From NCBI GenBank assembly GCA_963730735.1, contig CAVSSX010000007.1, positions 1,488,001 through 1,552,000 on the forward strand: DNA of 64,000 nucleotides, written 5' to 3'. This DNA comes from CAVSSX01 sp963730735. GTDB lineage: Bacteria > Actinomycetota > Acidimicrobiia > Acidimicrobiales > RAAP-2. The position numbers and the translations under genes are program-made. Shown here piece after piece: positions 17,012-24,959 of the stretch. The notes beneath the pieces were generated by a model, which saw only the letters and a list, made by a program, of their open reading frames with translations, was not told the origin of the DNA and did no database searches. Numbering within the stretch: the stretch's first letter is position 1; each line of letters begins with the position of its first letter.

Positions 17012-17682
17012 AGGACGAGCTCGCCATGCTGCTGCAAGGCGAGCTGGACCGCGACCAGACGAACAACGTCGCCCGGCACCTCCAGGGGTGCTCGTCCTGC
17101 ACCGACGCACTGATCGACGCGACGGTGGCCAATGCCGCCCTGCGCTCGGCTTCCCGGGCCGAGCGCTTCGACCTCGAGTGGGAAGCCTTGGAACCCGACG
17201 CCGCCACCGATCCGCTCCCCCCGCTCGAACTCGACCGCCGCCCCGCCGGCACCCGGGCCAGGCGTCGAGTGGTCGGGGCGGCAGCGGCCGTCATCCTCCT
17301 GCTCGGTGCCGGCACCGCGGCGTGGCTTGGGACGCGCTCGACGTCGCCGGTGGTGGCCACGGCCACCTTGCACCCTCTCGGGTCATCCCGGGGTGGGGCC
17401 ACCGGTTCGGTGACCGTGACCGCCGACGCAGAGTTCCGACAGATGACGGTGACCAGCACCGGGCTGGCGGCGCCGGCGAGGAACCACTTCTACGAAGTGT
17501 GGCTTCTCCAGCCGACGACCAACAAGATGCTGGCGGTTGGCGAACTGTCACCGACGACGTCCAGCCACTTCGTGGTGTCGTCGTCTCTCATGGCCGGGTA
17601 CTCGGCGGTCGACGTCAGTCTCCAAGCCAACAACGGCGATCCGGCGCACTCGACGGTAAGTGTCCTCCGGGGATACCTCTAG
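16993..17682 (+). CDS. Anti-sigma factor (zinc-finger plus RskA-like domain)
   Basis: 229 residues, membrane-spanning. The N-terminal cytoplasmic part has 'NVARHLQGCSSCTDALI', the H-x3-C-x2-C zinc-binding anti-sigma signature. One membrane helix follows (about 94-116, 'VVGAAAAVILLLGAGTAAWL'). The outer domain ('HFYEVWLLQPTTNKMLAVGE') matches the anti-sigma-K (RskA) C-terminal domain. It would sequester the sigma factor until regulated proteolysis. Confidence 0.9.
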   Translation: MATPHVEDELAMLLQGELDRDQTNNVARHLQGCSSCTDALIDATVANAALRSASRAERFDLEWEALEPDAATDPLPPLELDRRPAGTRARRRVVGAAAAVILLLGAGTAAWLGTRSTSPVVATATLHPLGSSRGGATGSVTVTADAEFRQMTVTSTGLAAPARNHFYEVWLLQPTTNKMLAVGELSPTTSSHFVVSSSLMAGYSAVDVSLQANNGDPAHSTVSVLRGYL

Positions 17683-17985
17683 AACACTGCCGAGCTCGGA
17701 GCGGTCGGCCAGGGTCGCGCCGCGGAGCTCATCCGTCGACTCGAAACCTGGCCTGACTGCACCACTGGCATCGTTGTCCCTAGCTCAATCGCCGGGTCCG
17801 CCCCGCCGGCTGAGGATGCGAGGAGTCTCCACAGGCAGAAGGGACGAGTCTCGACACGCCCAGGTCACGACGTACGAAACCCCACGATCCCGGACGGCAC
17901 TGGGAGGCAGGTGGGCACACCTCTCGGTGTGCGGTGCCGTTGCCATGGGAATGATCTGATGGTCCGTAGAGAAGGCGAGGGCCCG
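17683..17985. other. Intergenic stretch, no gene recognised
   Basis: 303 bases after the anti-sigma gene. I see no open frame with coding character. It contains a short imperfect repeat of sequence at about 14655-14711 (positions 17828-17886) and a small GCACACC/GGTGTGC hairpin near 17915-17935. Confidence 0.5.
17828..17886 (+). repeat. Imperfect copy of an intergenic motif also at 14655-14711
   Basis: The two stretches share CACAGG, GAAGG, ACACGCCC-GG-CACGACGTA and a following GAA-ACCCC, about 75 percent identical by eye over 55 bases. The ACGACGTACGA part recurs just before the tRNA-Gly terminator (50480) and, more weakly, before the ssrA terminator hairpin (19294). It may be a conserved element tied to 3' ends of transcripts. 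Confidence 0.4.
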
Positions 17986-18156
17986 ATGGCAACTGAAAGT
18001 TACGACAACTGCTCGAGCTTGCTCAGCACCGACGAGAGGAGCGTGTCGTGCGAACTACCCAAGGGACATGAGGGTTCGCATCGGGGCACCTCTCCTGAGT
18101 CGGGCGACCGGGAGTGGGATGACGAGAGTCCGGGCGCTGCACCGATCGCTGGCTAA
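17986..18156 (+). CDS. Small Cys/His-motif protein
   Basis: 56 residues from an ATG preceded by 'GAAGGCGAGG'. The sequence 'VSCELPKGHEGSHRGTSPE' with an upstream Cys ('YDNCSSLL') fits the short C-x3-GH-x2-H motif proteins scattered through actinobacterial genomes; two Cys and two His could bind one zinc. Function unknown. It stands among fragments and may be part of a transferred segment. Confidence 0.55.
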   Translation: MATESYDNCSSLLSTDERSVSCELPKGHEGSHRGTSPESGDREWDDESPGAAPIAG

Positions 18157-18185
18157 GCCCTGCAAGGTGCCCTGGGGGGTGAGCT

Positions 18186-18374
18186 CTGACCAAGCGACAG
18201 CAAGAGGTGGCGGAACTTGTGAGCGAGGGCCTGACCAATAGGGAGATCGCTGAACGGCTAACGATCGGCGAGCGGTCGGCCGAAGGCCACGTTGAGCGGA
18301 TCCGCCACCGGCTCGGTGTTCGTTCCAGGGCGCAGGTCGCAACCTGGTGGGTGAGCTCCCGGGGCCCAAACTGA
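18186..18374 (+). pseudogene. LuxR-type HTH fragment without a normal start
   Basis: A 62-codon open stretch encodes a nearly complete LuxR-family C-terminal HTH: 'LTKRQQEVAELVSEGLTNRE', 'IAERLTIGERSAEGHVERIR', 'HRLGVRSRAQVATWW'. There is an in-frame TGA just upstream and no ATG/GTG/TTG before the HTH; only a CTG at 18186, with 'GGGGGGTGAG' before it, could start it. Either a remnant of a larger regulator or a rare CTG-initiated single-domain protein. Confidence 0.6.
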
Positions 18375-18552
18375 GGTACTTCGACGCCTGACATCGGTCT
18401 ATCGGACCCTGAAAATGCAGGTATGCCAAACGACATCGAAGTGTTGGGTACCGCTGCCGGGATCAGCCGTGCAGGAATCTCGTGCAGAGAGGCGATCCGA
18501 GGGGTTGCCGTGCCCGGCCATGTGCCGATACTCGCATGTGTGAGCAGGCGAG

Positions 18553-19267
18553 ATGCCTAGTCGCCTTTATCGGGACACGTGGGGCCGGGTCTTTCCACTT
18601 GTGTACGACCCTGCGTTCGCCCTCGCTGAGCGGCGAGGGCTTCGAGATGTTCGCCGGCACCTCATCAGCTTGTCGAAGGGACGGGTGGTCGAACTCGGCG
18701 CCGGTACCGGACTGAACCTCGGCCACTACCCGGACGACGTCGTTGACCGAACCCGATCTTGGTATGGCGGCGAAACTTCGAAAGCGAGCGGGCGGCTGTC
18801 TTCCGCGGGACGTCTCGGTCGTCGTGGCTCCGGCAGAGGAGCTCCCCTTCGAGGATGACAGCGTCGACACGGTGGTGTCGACGCTGGTGCTCTGCACTGT
18901 CGAGAAGCCCCACCGGGCTCTCTCGGAGGTCGCCCGAGTCCTTCGTCCTGGAGGGAAGCTTCTCTTCGCGGAGCACGTCCGATCGGCATCGCCGCGCCGC
19001 TCGCGGTTGCAGGACAGGCTCGATACTCCTTGGAGTTGGTACGCGTGTAGCTGCCATTGCAATCGCGACACCATGTCCGCTTTGCGAGCGGCATGGTTTC
19101 GCGTCGTTGATCTCTGGCATGGCCGTCTGCGCTGGATCAGTCCGGTCGTCCGACCACTCATCGTGGGGGTGGCCTCGCCGGGCTACGAGGTCGCAAATGG
19201 AGAGGGCGGGCCCCACGGTGGGGCGGGTGAAGACACCGGGCTTCTCAATGCCCGTTGTTCAGCGTGA
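18553..19267 (+). CDS. Class I SAM-dependent methyltransferase (frameshifted)
   Basis: The N-terminal part reads 'MPSRLYRDTWGRVFPLVYDP', then SAM motif I 'GRVVELGAGTGLNLGHYP'. Near 18740 the frame changes, and the continuation 'TEPDLGMAAKLRKRAGG', 'APAEELPFEDDSVDTVVSTL', 'RALSEVARVLRPGGKLLFAE' is the rest of a Methyltransf_11/UbiE-like domain. Joined, the product is about 238 residues, normal for the family. Substrate unknown. Base composition and the surrounding fragments suggest an accessory region. Confidence 0.8.
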
Positions 19268-19301
19268 GTCCCCTACACACCGTGGTCTTGGCATACGAAA
19301 C

Positions 19302-19325
19302 CCCGCCGGAAAGCTCTCCGGCGGG
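19302..19325 (-). terminator. Terminator of the tmRNA gene
   Basis: A 9-bp perfect stem CCCGCCGGA / TCCGGCGGG with a 6-nt loop. On the minus strand it is followed by TTT, as expected for an intrinsic terminator about 45 bases beyond the tmRNA 3' end. Confidence 0.75.
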
Positions 19326-19371
19326 ATTTCACGATCGTGGCGACCGTTCCTTTGGGTACATCTTGTCGTCG

Positions 19372-19719
19372 TGGAGGTGGCGGGAATCGAACCCGCGTCC
19401 CTAAGCATCTCAATGGGCCTTCTCCGAGCGCAGCCGATGGAAGATTGTCGGGGGCGGCGCCGTCATCGGCCCCTGCACCGCCCCGTACCCGACGTTGGTG
19501 TCCCTGACTGCTAGTCGGTGTAGCTGTTCAGGTAAGCCCTACTTGATGACGTTCGCACCCGGCCCGTAGGGCTGAGACCGGACGAACGTCGCAGTTTCTA
19601 GGCTGCGAGCGCGAGCTGAGGCTCGGCGTTTATTTTTGGTTCCGGCTCTTTAACGTGGTTCCGGAGACCACGGCTCGCTTCTCCCACATCAACGACCTAG
19701 GTCGAAACCGTTCACCCCC
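19372..19719 (-). ncRNA. ssrA: tmRNA (ssrA)
   Basis: Transfer-messenger RNA that rescues stalled ribosomes with SmpB. On the minus strand the 5' end reads GGGGGTGAACGGTTTCGACC and the 3' end has the tRNA-like T-arm GGGTTCGATTCCC and CACCTCC. The 5' GGGGGTG and 3' CACCTCC form the 7-bp acceptor stem with one G-U pair. The tag reading frame ends 'EPKINAEPQLALAA' and a TAG stop at about 19599. CCA is not encoded. It lies immediately downstream of smpB on the same strand. Confidence 0.93.
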
Positions 19720-19804
19720 TGGTCACTGCACGGACCGATTTGGGCCGTCCGGCCAGCCTATCGGCCCGGTATCGGCCAGCCGTCGGCGGGCGAGGCGGAC
19801 GGCC

Positions 19805-20329
19805 TCAGCCCCAGCGACTGGCCTCCCGGCTCGCCCGGGCGACCTCGCGGGCGGCGTCCCGGGCGGCGATGGCGTGCCGCTTGTCGTGGAGCTTGCGCCC
19901 ACGGGCCAGCGCCAACTCCACCTTGGCCTTCCCGTCCTTGAAGTACAGCGAGGTCGGGACCAGGGTCAGGGCCTGTTGCTCGGTCTCGCCGACCAGCTCG
20001 TCGATCTGGCTCCGGTGCAGGAGAAGCTTCCGGCGCCGGTCGGGATCGTGGGCGCCGTAGCCGACGGCGAAGGACCACGGCGGGATGTGCACGCCGAAGA
20101 GCCACGCCTCGCCGTCGATGATCCGGGCGTAGGCGTCGGCGAGCTGGGCCTTCCCCTCACGGAGCGACTTCACCTCGCTGCCCTGCAGCACGATGCCGCA
20201 CTCGTACGTTTCGAGCAGGTCGTAGTCGTGCCGGGCGCGTCGGTTCGACGCCACCACCCGGTCGCCCGACCGTCCGGCGGCCTCCTTGGCGGCGGCCCGC
20301 TTGGCCACCATCTTCTTGGCCCGTGCCAT
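19805..20329 (-). CDS. smpB: SsrA-binding protein SmpB
   Basis: 174 residues from 'MARAKKMVAKR'; the in-frame extension upstream is not conserved. Diagnostic blocks: 'NRRARHDYDLLETYECGIVL', 'GSEVKSLREGK', 'DAYARIIDGEAWLFGVHIPP', 'RRRKLLLHRSQIDEL', 'PTSLYFKDGKAKVELALARG', and the basic tail 'KLHDKRHAIAARDAAREV' that enters the mRNA channel. It works with the tmRNA encoded 85 bases downstream. Confidence 0.97.
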   Translation of the reverse strand: MARAKKMVAKRAAAKEAAGRSGDRVVASNRRARHDYDLLETYECGIVLQGSEVKSLREGKAQLADAYARIIDGEAWLFGVHIPPWSFAVGYGAHDPDRRRKLLLHRSQIDELVGETEQQALTLVPTSLYFKDGKAKVELALARGRKLHDKRHAIAARDAAREVARASREASRWG

Positions 20330-20413
20330 CTGGTCGAGGCTACCGGCCGGCGGGGGAGCGACAGTTCGGATCGACCGGTCCCTCCGGGTCTCCTGCCCCG
20401 TTACGCTGCCACG

Positions 20414-20836
20414 ATGCTCCGTCTCCCGACCGAGATCTACCTGGAGATGGTGGCCCACTGCCTGGCGGGGCTGCCCGACGAGGCCTGCGGGTTGTTGGGG
20501 GGCGCGGCGGACTCGGGCGAGGTCACCCGCTGCTACCCGAGCCCGAACCTGGCCGCCTCGGCCAAGCTCTACACCATCGACCCGAAGGTCTTCCTGGCCG
20601 CCGACCGGGACGTCGAGTCACGGGGCGAGGAGATCCTGGGTGTCTTCCACTCGCACACCCACACCGACGCCTACCCGTCGCCGACCGACGTCGCCCAGGC
20701 GCCCGATCCCGGCTGGCACTACGTGCTGGTGTCGCTGCGTGACACCCACCCGGTGGTCCGCAGCTACGCCATCGTGGACGGGGCGATCGAGGAGGAATCG
20801 GTCGTCCTGATCGATCGGACGTCGCCTCCCGGCTGA
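20414..20836 (+). CDS. mec: JAMM-family CysO-cysteine peptidase (Mec+)
   Basis: 140 residues. The JAMM zinc-peptidase motif is complete: E23 in 'PDEACGLLGG', H79 and H81 in 'GVFHSHTHTDAYPSPTD', then S89 and D92. In mycobacteria Mec+ releases cysteine from the CysO-cysteine adduct. Followed by cysO and cysM in the mycobacterial order, so the same CysO-dependent cysteine pathway is expected. The gap to cysO (103 bases) holds no gene. Confidence 0.93.
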   Translation: MLRLPTEIYLEMVAHCLAGLPDEACGLLGGAADSGEVTRCYPSPNLAASAKLYTIDPKVFLAADRDVESRGEEILGVFHSHTHTDAYPSPTDVAQAPDPGWHYVLVSLRDTHPVVRSYAIVDGAIEEESVVLIDRTSPPG

Positions 20837-20939
20837 GGTGGCGATCGGCCCCCCTTGCGTGGTCGGTAGAATCCCCACCAAACTTGTCAACAATTGTCTC
20901 CCGGCACCCCGCCGGGCGCCGACGAGACCAGGAGGTCCC

Positions 20940-21215
20940 GTGTCCGTCGATGTTCGCCTACCGACCGTCCTTCGCTCCCAGACCGGTGGCCAGTCCACGG
21001 TGTCCGTCGAGGGATCGACCATCGGCGAGGTCCTGAGCGCCCTGGTCGCCGCCCATCCCGGGGTGACCGGGCAGGTGCTGAACGACGACGGCACGCTCCA
21101 CCGGTTCGTGAACGTCTACGTGAACGACGACGACGTCCGCTACCTGAAGTCGCTCGAGACCCCCGTCAGTGACGGGGACGAGGTCACCATCCTGCCGGCC
21201 GTGGCCGGCGGCTGA
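20940..21215 (+). CDS. cysO: Sulfur-carrier protein CysO (MoaD/ThiS fold)
   Basis: 91 residues from a GTG with 'CCAGGAGGTC' upstream. Ubiquitin-like fold ending in the essential diglycine ('ILPAVAGG'), whose C-terminus is converted to a thiocarboxylate and receives the alanyl moiety from CysM. 'NVYVNDDDVRYLKSLETPVS' and 'GDEVTILPA' are typical of CysO. It lies two bases before cysM. Confidence 0.93.
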   Translation: MSVDVRLPTVLRSQTGGQSTVSVEGSTIGEVLSALVAAHPGVTGQVLNDDGTLHRFVNVYVNDDDVRYLKSLETPVSDGDEVTILPAVAGG

Positions 21216-21217
21216 CC

Positions 21218-22183
21218 GTGGCCGTCGTCGAGAGCATCCTCGACCTCATCGGCAACACGCCGATGGTGGACGTGAGCCAGCTGGCGCCGAGCCCCGACGT
21301 CCGCATCCTGGTCAAGCTGGAGGGCCAGAACCCCGGTGGCTCGGTGAAGGACCGGGTGGCCCTCTCGTTGATCGAGCAGGCCGAGCACGACGGGATCCTG
21401 GTGCCGGGGAAGCCCGACCAGGTGCTGATCGAGCCGTCCTCGGGCAACACCGGCATCGGCCTGGCGCTGATCTGCCGGGTGAAGGGCTACCACCTGAAGG
21501 TGGTGCTGCCGACCAACGTCTCGGTGGAACGCCGGCAGCTGCTCGAGCTGTGGGGGGCCGAGATCATCGAGTCGCCGGGGTCCGAGGGCTCCAACGGCGC
21601 CGTGCAGCTGGCCCGGCGGCTGGCGGCCGAGCACCCGGAGTGGACCTTCCTCTACCAGTACGGCAACCCGGCCAACCCCAAGGCCCACTACGAGCACACC
21701 GGTCCCGAGATCTGGGCCGACTGCCCCGAGGTCACCCACTTCGTCGCCGGCCTCGGGACGTCGGGGACGCTGCTCGGCGTCGGGCGCTACCTGAAGGAGC
21801 AGAACCCCGACATCCAGATCATGGCCGTGGAGCCGCCGTCGGGCGAGATGGTCGACGGCCTGCGCAACCTGGACGACGGCTACATCCCGCCGATCTTCGA
21901 GGACCTCGGCGGCGCCGAACTGCTCGACCGCAAGACCGTGGTCCGGCCCCGGGAGTCGATCGAGTGGACGCGCCGGCTGGCCGAGCTCGGCGTCTTCGTC
22001 GGCATCTCCTCGGGGGCGGCGGTCGCCGGAGCGGTGAAGCTGGCCTCGAGCCTCGAGCCGGGGCAGTCGGCGGTGATCGTGGTCGTCTCGCCCGATGCCG
22101 GCTGGAAGTACCTGTCGACCGGGGCCTGGACCGACGACCTCGACGAGGTCACCGAGCGGGCCAAGAAGATCATCTACTTCTAG
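21218..22183 (+). CDS. cysM: CysO-dependent cysteine synthase CysM
   Basis: 321 residues, fold-type II PLP enzyme. The PLP lysine is in 'NPGGSVKDRVALSL', the substrate loop in 'IEPSSGNTGIGLAL', and the phosphate-binding loop in 'AGLGTSGTLLG'. With cysO and mec it most likely uses O-phosphoserine and thiocarboxylated CysO, as the mycobacterial enzyme does, rather than free sulfide. Starts GTG 21218 after the cysO stop; clearly one operon. Confidence 0.93.
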   Translation: MAVVESILDLIGNTPMVDVSQLAPSPDVRILVKLEGQNPGGSVKDRVALSLIEQAEHDGILVPGKPDQVLIEPSSGNTGIGLALICRVKGYHLKVVLPTNVSVERRQLLELWGAEIIESPGSEGSNGAVQLARRLAAEHPEWTFLYQYGNPANPKAHYEHTGPEIWADCPEVTHFVAGLGTSGTLLGVGRYLKEQNPDIQIMAVEPPSGEMVDGLRNLDDGYIPPIFEDLGGAELLDRKTVVRPRESIEWTRRLAELGVFVGISSGAAVAGAVKLASSLEPGQSAVIVVVSPDAGWKYLSTGAWTDDLDEVTERAKKIIYF

Positions 22184-22291
22184 GCGCCGATTTTCCCGCC
22201 GGCGATCGCCTACGGTGACGCCCGTCGGCCGACAGGTGCCGACCACCGTCGGCGATCCAGCCGGTGCGACGACCAGAGGAGCTCGGACGAG

Positions 22292-23061
22292 ATGGCAGCA
22301 ACCGGAGACGGCACGGCAGACCCCCGGACCCGGCGATTCGACGGCCGCCAGATCGACCAGCTCCGGCCCTCGTCGTTCGTCCGTGACTTCACGGTGTTCG
22401 CACCGGGCTCGGTGCTGGTGACGATGGGCCGCACCAAGGTGCTGTGCACGGCGTCGGTCGAGGAGCGGGTGCCGCCGTGGATGCGCGGGAGCGGGAAGGG
22501 CTGGGTCACGGCCGAGTACTCCATGCTCCCGGGATCGACGGCCGAACGGGCCTCGCGGGAAGCGGCCAAGGGGAAGCAGTCGGGACGGACCCAGGAGATC
22601 CAGCGCCTCATCGCCCGCTCACTGCGGGCGGTCTGCGACCTGGTGCTGCTGGGGGAGCGGCAGGTGACGGTCGACTGCGACGTGCTGCAGGCCGACGGCG
22701 GCACCCGGACGGCGTCGATCTGCGGTGCCTACGTGGCCCTCCACGACGCGTTCTCCGCCTCCAACAGTCCGGGGCGCTCTCGGCGCACCCCCTGACCGAC
22801 GAGGTGGCGGCGGTGTCGGTCGGCATCGTCGACGGCGTGTGCATGCTGGACCTGCCCTACGAGGAGGACTCCCGGGCCGAGGTGGACATGAACGTCGTCA
22901 TGACCGGTTCGGGCCGGTTCGTCGAGGTCCAGGGAACGGCCGAGGGCATGGCGTTCTCGCGCAGCGAGCTCGACGAGCTGCTCGGTCTGGCCGAGCAGGG
23001 GATCACCACCCTGGTGGGCTCGCAGCGGGCCGTGCTGGCCGAGGCCCCCGCACCCCGGTGA
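22292..23061 (+). CDS. rph: Ribonuclease PH (frameshifted)
   Basis: Phosphorolytic 3'-exoribonuclease for tRNA maturation. 'SVLVTMGRTKVLCTASVEER', 'WVTAEYSMLPGSTAER', 'SGRTQEIQRLIARSLRAV' and 'DCDVLQADGGTRTASICGAY' are diagnostic. The frame shifts near 22765 after 'LHDAF'; the other frame resumes with 'LQQSGALSAHPLTDEVAAVS' and ends at 23061. The joined length (~256) is normal. A conserved housekeeping gene followed by rdgB, the usual pair, so the break is most likely a sequence error. Confidence 0.93.
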
Positions 23062-23107
23062 GCCAGGTCCCCGTTGGGCCGGTCGGCCGGATGGGCGGGG
23101 TGACCAG

Positions 23108-23749
23108 ATGAGCGAGGTGCGTCGGCTCGTGCTGGCGACGGCCAACCCCGACAAGGCGGCGGAGATCCAGGCCATCTTGGGATCGGTGACCGACGCCGCC
23201 GGCCGACCCATCGAGCTCCTGCCCCGGCCGCCGGAGGTGGGTGAGGTCGAGGAGACGGGTGACACGCTCGAGGAGAACGCCCGACTGAAAGCGGTGGCGC
23301 TGTGCTGACGCCACCGGTGAGCCGGCGGTGGCCGACGACACCGGGCTGGAGGTGGACGCGTTGGGCGGGGCGCCGGGGGTGTGGTCGGCCCGATTCGCCG
23401 GGGAGCACGCGACCTACGACGACAACGTGACCAAGCTGCTCGCCGACCTCGAGGCGCTGGAGCGACCACGGGGGCGACCGACGGGCCCGGTTCAGCACCG
23501 TGGCCATGGTCGTCTTCCCCGACGGCCGCCAGGTCCAGGCCCGAGGGACCGTCGAGGGGCGCATCGCCCGGACCCGGCAAGGGCGACGCGGGCTTCGGCT
23601 ACGACCCGGTGTTCGTGCCCGACGACGGCGACGGACGGACGTTCGCCGAGATGGCGCCGGAGGAGAAGCATCGGCTCTCGCACCGGGGGGCGGCCTTCCG
23701 GGCGCTGGCCTCGGCATTGTCGGACGACGGCTGGCCGACCGTCGTCTGA
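23108..23749 (+). CDS. rdgB: XTP/dITP pyrophosphatase RdgB (three frame breaks)
   Basis: Removes non-canonical purine NTPs. 'LVLATANPDKAAEIQAIL', 'ETGDTLEENARLKAVALC', 'VADDTGLEVDALGGAPGVWS' and 'GDAGFGYDPVFVPDDGDGRT' followed by 'HRLSHRGAAFRAL' cover the whole family, but in three frames. Breaks lie near 23305 (one extra T creates an apparent TGA), near 23485 and near 23578. The apparent TGA is not selenocysteine: removing the T restores 'ALCDATGEPAVADDTG'. Paired with rph as usual. Confidence 0.9.
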
Positions 23750-24290
23750 CGCTGACCCGAATCGGCCAGGCCGACTGGACAGGTGGCGAGCGCACGGGCC
23801 GCCGTCGGCAGGGTCGTCGTGCCTGGCGGATGACTGCTCAGCGGCGGGAACGTGAAACTTTCGTGACGCCACCCCGCACACGCTGGGAGTTCGCGTCATC
23901 CCTGTTCAGAGGGGTTGGCGGCCGGGCGCCGGAGGCAGATGATAGCGACAGTGCCCCCGAGTCACTAGCCGGACTCGGAGGCACGGACCACAGAAGGGAG
24001 CCGACCGATGGGGAGTTCGAGCTCGCACGAGGAGGGCGATCCGCCCGGTTGAGATGCCGGCGCCGGCCCGAGCCGGCACCGGGTGCAGCTGGGTGGGGCG
24101 ACGAGTGTTCCACGTCACGGACGACTCGTGGCGGCCGAAGTGGGCGGATCGCAGCCCTAGACGATCCCGCCCGCACGACGGACGAACCGGATCCGCACGC
24201 CCAGACAGGTGCACCGAGGAGGGTCGGCCTTCGGGCCGGCCCTTTCTCGTTCCGGGGGTCCGAGCCGACCGGCCGTGGCACAATGCCTCC
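23750..24290 (+). other. Long intergenic region with structured-RNA character
   Basis: 541 bases without a gene I can defend. Visible elements: a hairpin with outer GTGCC/GGCAC and inner CCGAGTC/GACTCGG pairing at 23951-23984; a ribosome-site-like AAGGGAG followed by an ATG at 24008 that opens only 14 codons (MGSSSSHEEGDPPG); paired ACGAGT/ACTCGT segments around 24100-24129; and a UUCG-capped terminator at 24221-24247. Together they suggest a transcribed small RNA or attenuated leader of the following LON-domain gene. I cannot match it to a known class. Confidence 0.35.
24221..24247 (+). terminator. UUCG-capped intrinsic terminator
   Basis: GGGTCGGCC, a TTCG tetraloop, GGCCGGCCC (9-bp stem with one G-U pair) and then TTTCT. 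Very strong. It sits 44 bases before the next start codon, so it ends whatever is transcribed upstream or attenuates the downstream gene. Confidence 0.85.
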
Positions 24291-24926
24291 ATGACGCCGG
24301 CAACCCGTCGTCTGGCGATGTTCCCCCTGTCGGTGGTGCTGTTCCCGCACGCACCCCTGCCGCTCCGGATCTTCGAGCCCCGTTACCGGGCGATGACCAC
24401 CGACTGCCTGGAGGGCGATGGCGAGTTCGGGGTGGTGCTGATCAGCCGGGGCTCGGAAGTGGGCGGCGGCGAGCAGCGGACCGCCGTGGGCACCGTGGCC
24501 CGAATCGTCCAGGCGGCGCCGCAGCCCGACGGCGGTTTTCTCCTGTTGGCCGTCGGGACCGAGCGGATCCGGGTCACCGAGTGGTTGCCCGACGACCCCT
24601 ACCCGCTGGCCGAGGTGGAGGAGGTGGCCACCGGAGCGCCGCCGCCGCCCGAGTTGGTGCAGGCCACCACGTCGGCGGTGCGCCGGACACGGGCCCTGTT
24701 GTCCGAGCTCGGTCAGGCGCCGGCCCTGGCCCACGACTTCGACGCCGCCGACGATCCCGACGAGGTCCTCTGGCGGCTCTGCGCCGCCGCGCCCTGCAAC
24801 GCCCTGGACGCCCAGCAGGTGTTGTCGATCGACGACCCGACGGCCCGGTTGACCCTGTTGGGCGAGCTCTGCGTGGCGCTCGGCGACGACCTGTCGCGGA
24901 TGCTCGCCGAGGGCTCGGACGACTGA
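24291..24926 (+). CDS. LON substrate-binding-domain protein
   Basis: 211 residues; the start ATG at 24291 fits the family N-terminus 'RLAMFPLSVVLFPHAPLPLR', 'IFEPRYRAM'. 'FGVVLISRGSEVGGG' and 'GTVARI' continue the Lon N-terminal (PUA-like) fold; there is no ATPase or protease domain. A stand-alone family of unknown role common in actinobacteria, thought to bind peptides or proteins. Confidence 0.88.
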   Translation: MTPATRRLAMFPLSVVLFPHAPLPLRIFEPRYRAMTTDCLEGDGEFGVVLISRGSEVGGGEQRTAVGTVARIVQAAPQPDGGFLLLAVGTERIRVTEWLPDDPYPLAEVEEVATGAPPPPELVQATTSAVRRTRALLSELGQAPALAHDFDAADDPDEVLWRLCAAAPCNALDAQQVLSIDDPTARLTLLGELCVALGDDLSRMLAEGSDD

Positions 24927-24959
24927 ACGCCGCCCGAGCCCGGTCGAGCCGCGGCTGGT

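Noticed and set aside
23306..23308. TGA inside rdgB as a second selenocysteine codon
   Set aside because: The downstream homology continues in a different frame; removing one T gives the conserved 'ALCDATGEPAVADDTG'. It is an indel, not recoding.
23951..23984. Known RNA classes (6C RNA, RNase P, SRP RNA, ydaO or cobalamin riboswitch) for the hairpin before the LON-domain gene
   Set aside because: I could not find the conserved core motifs of any of these classes in the region.
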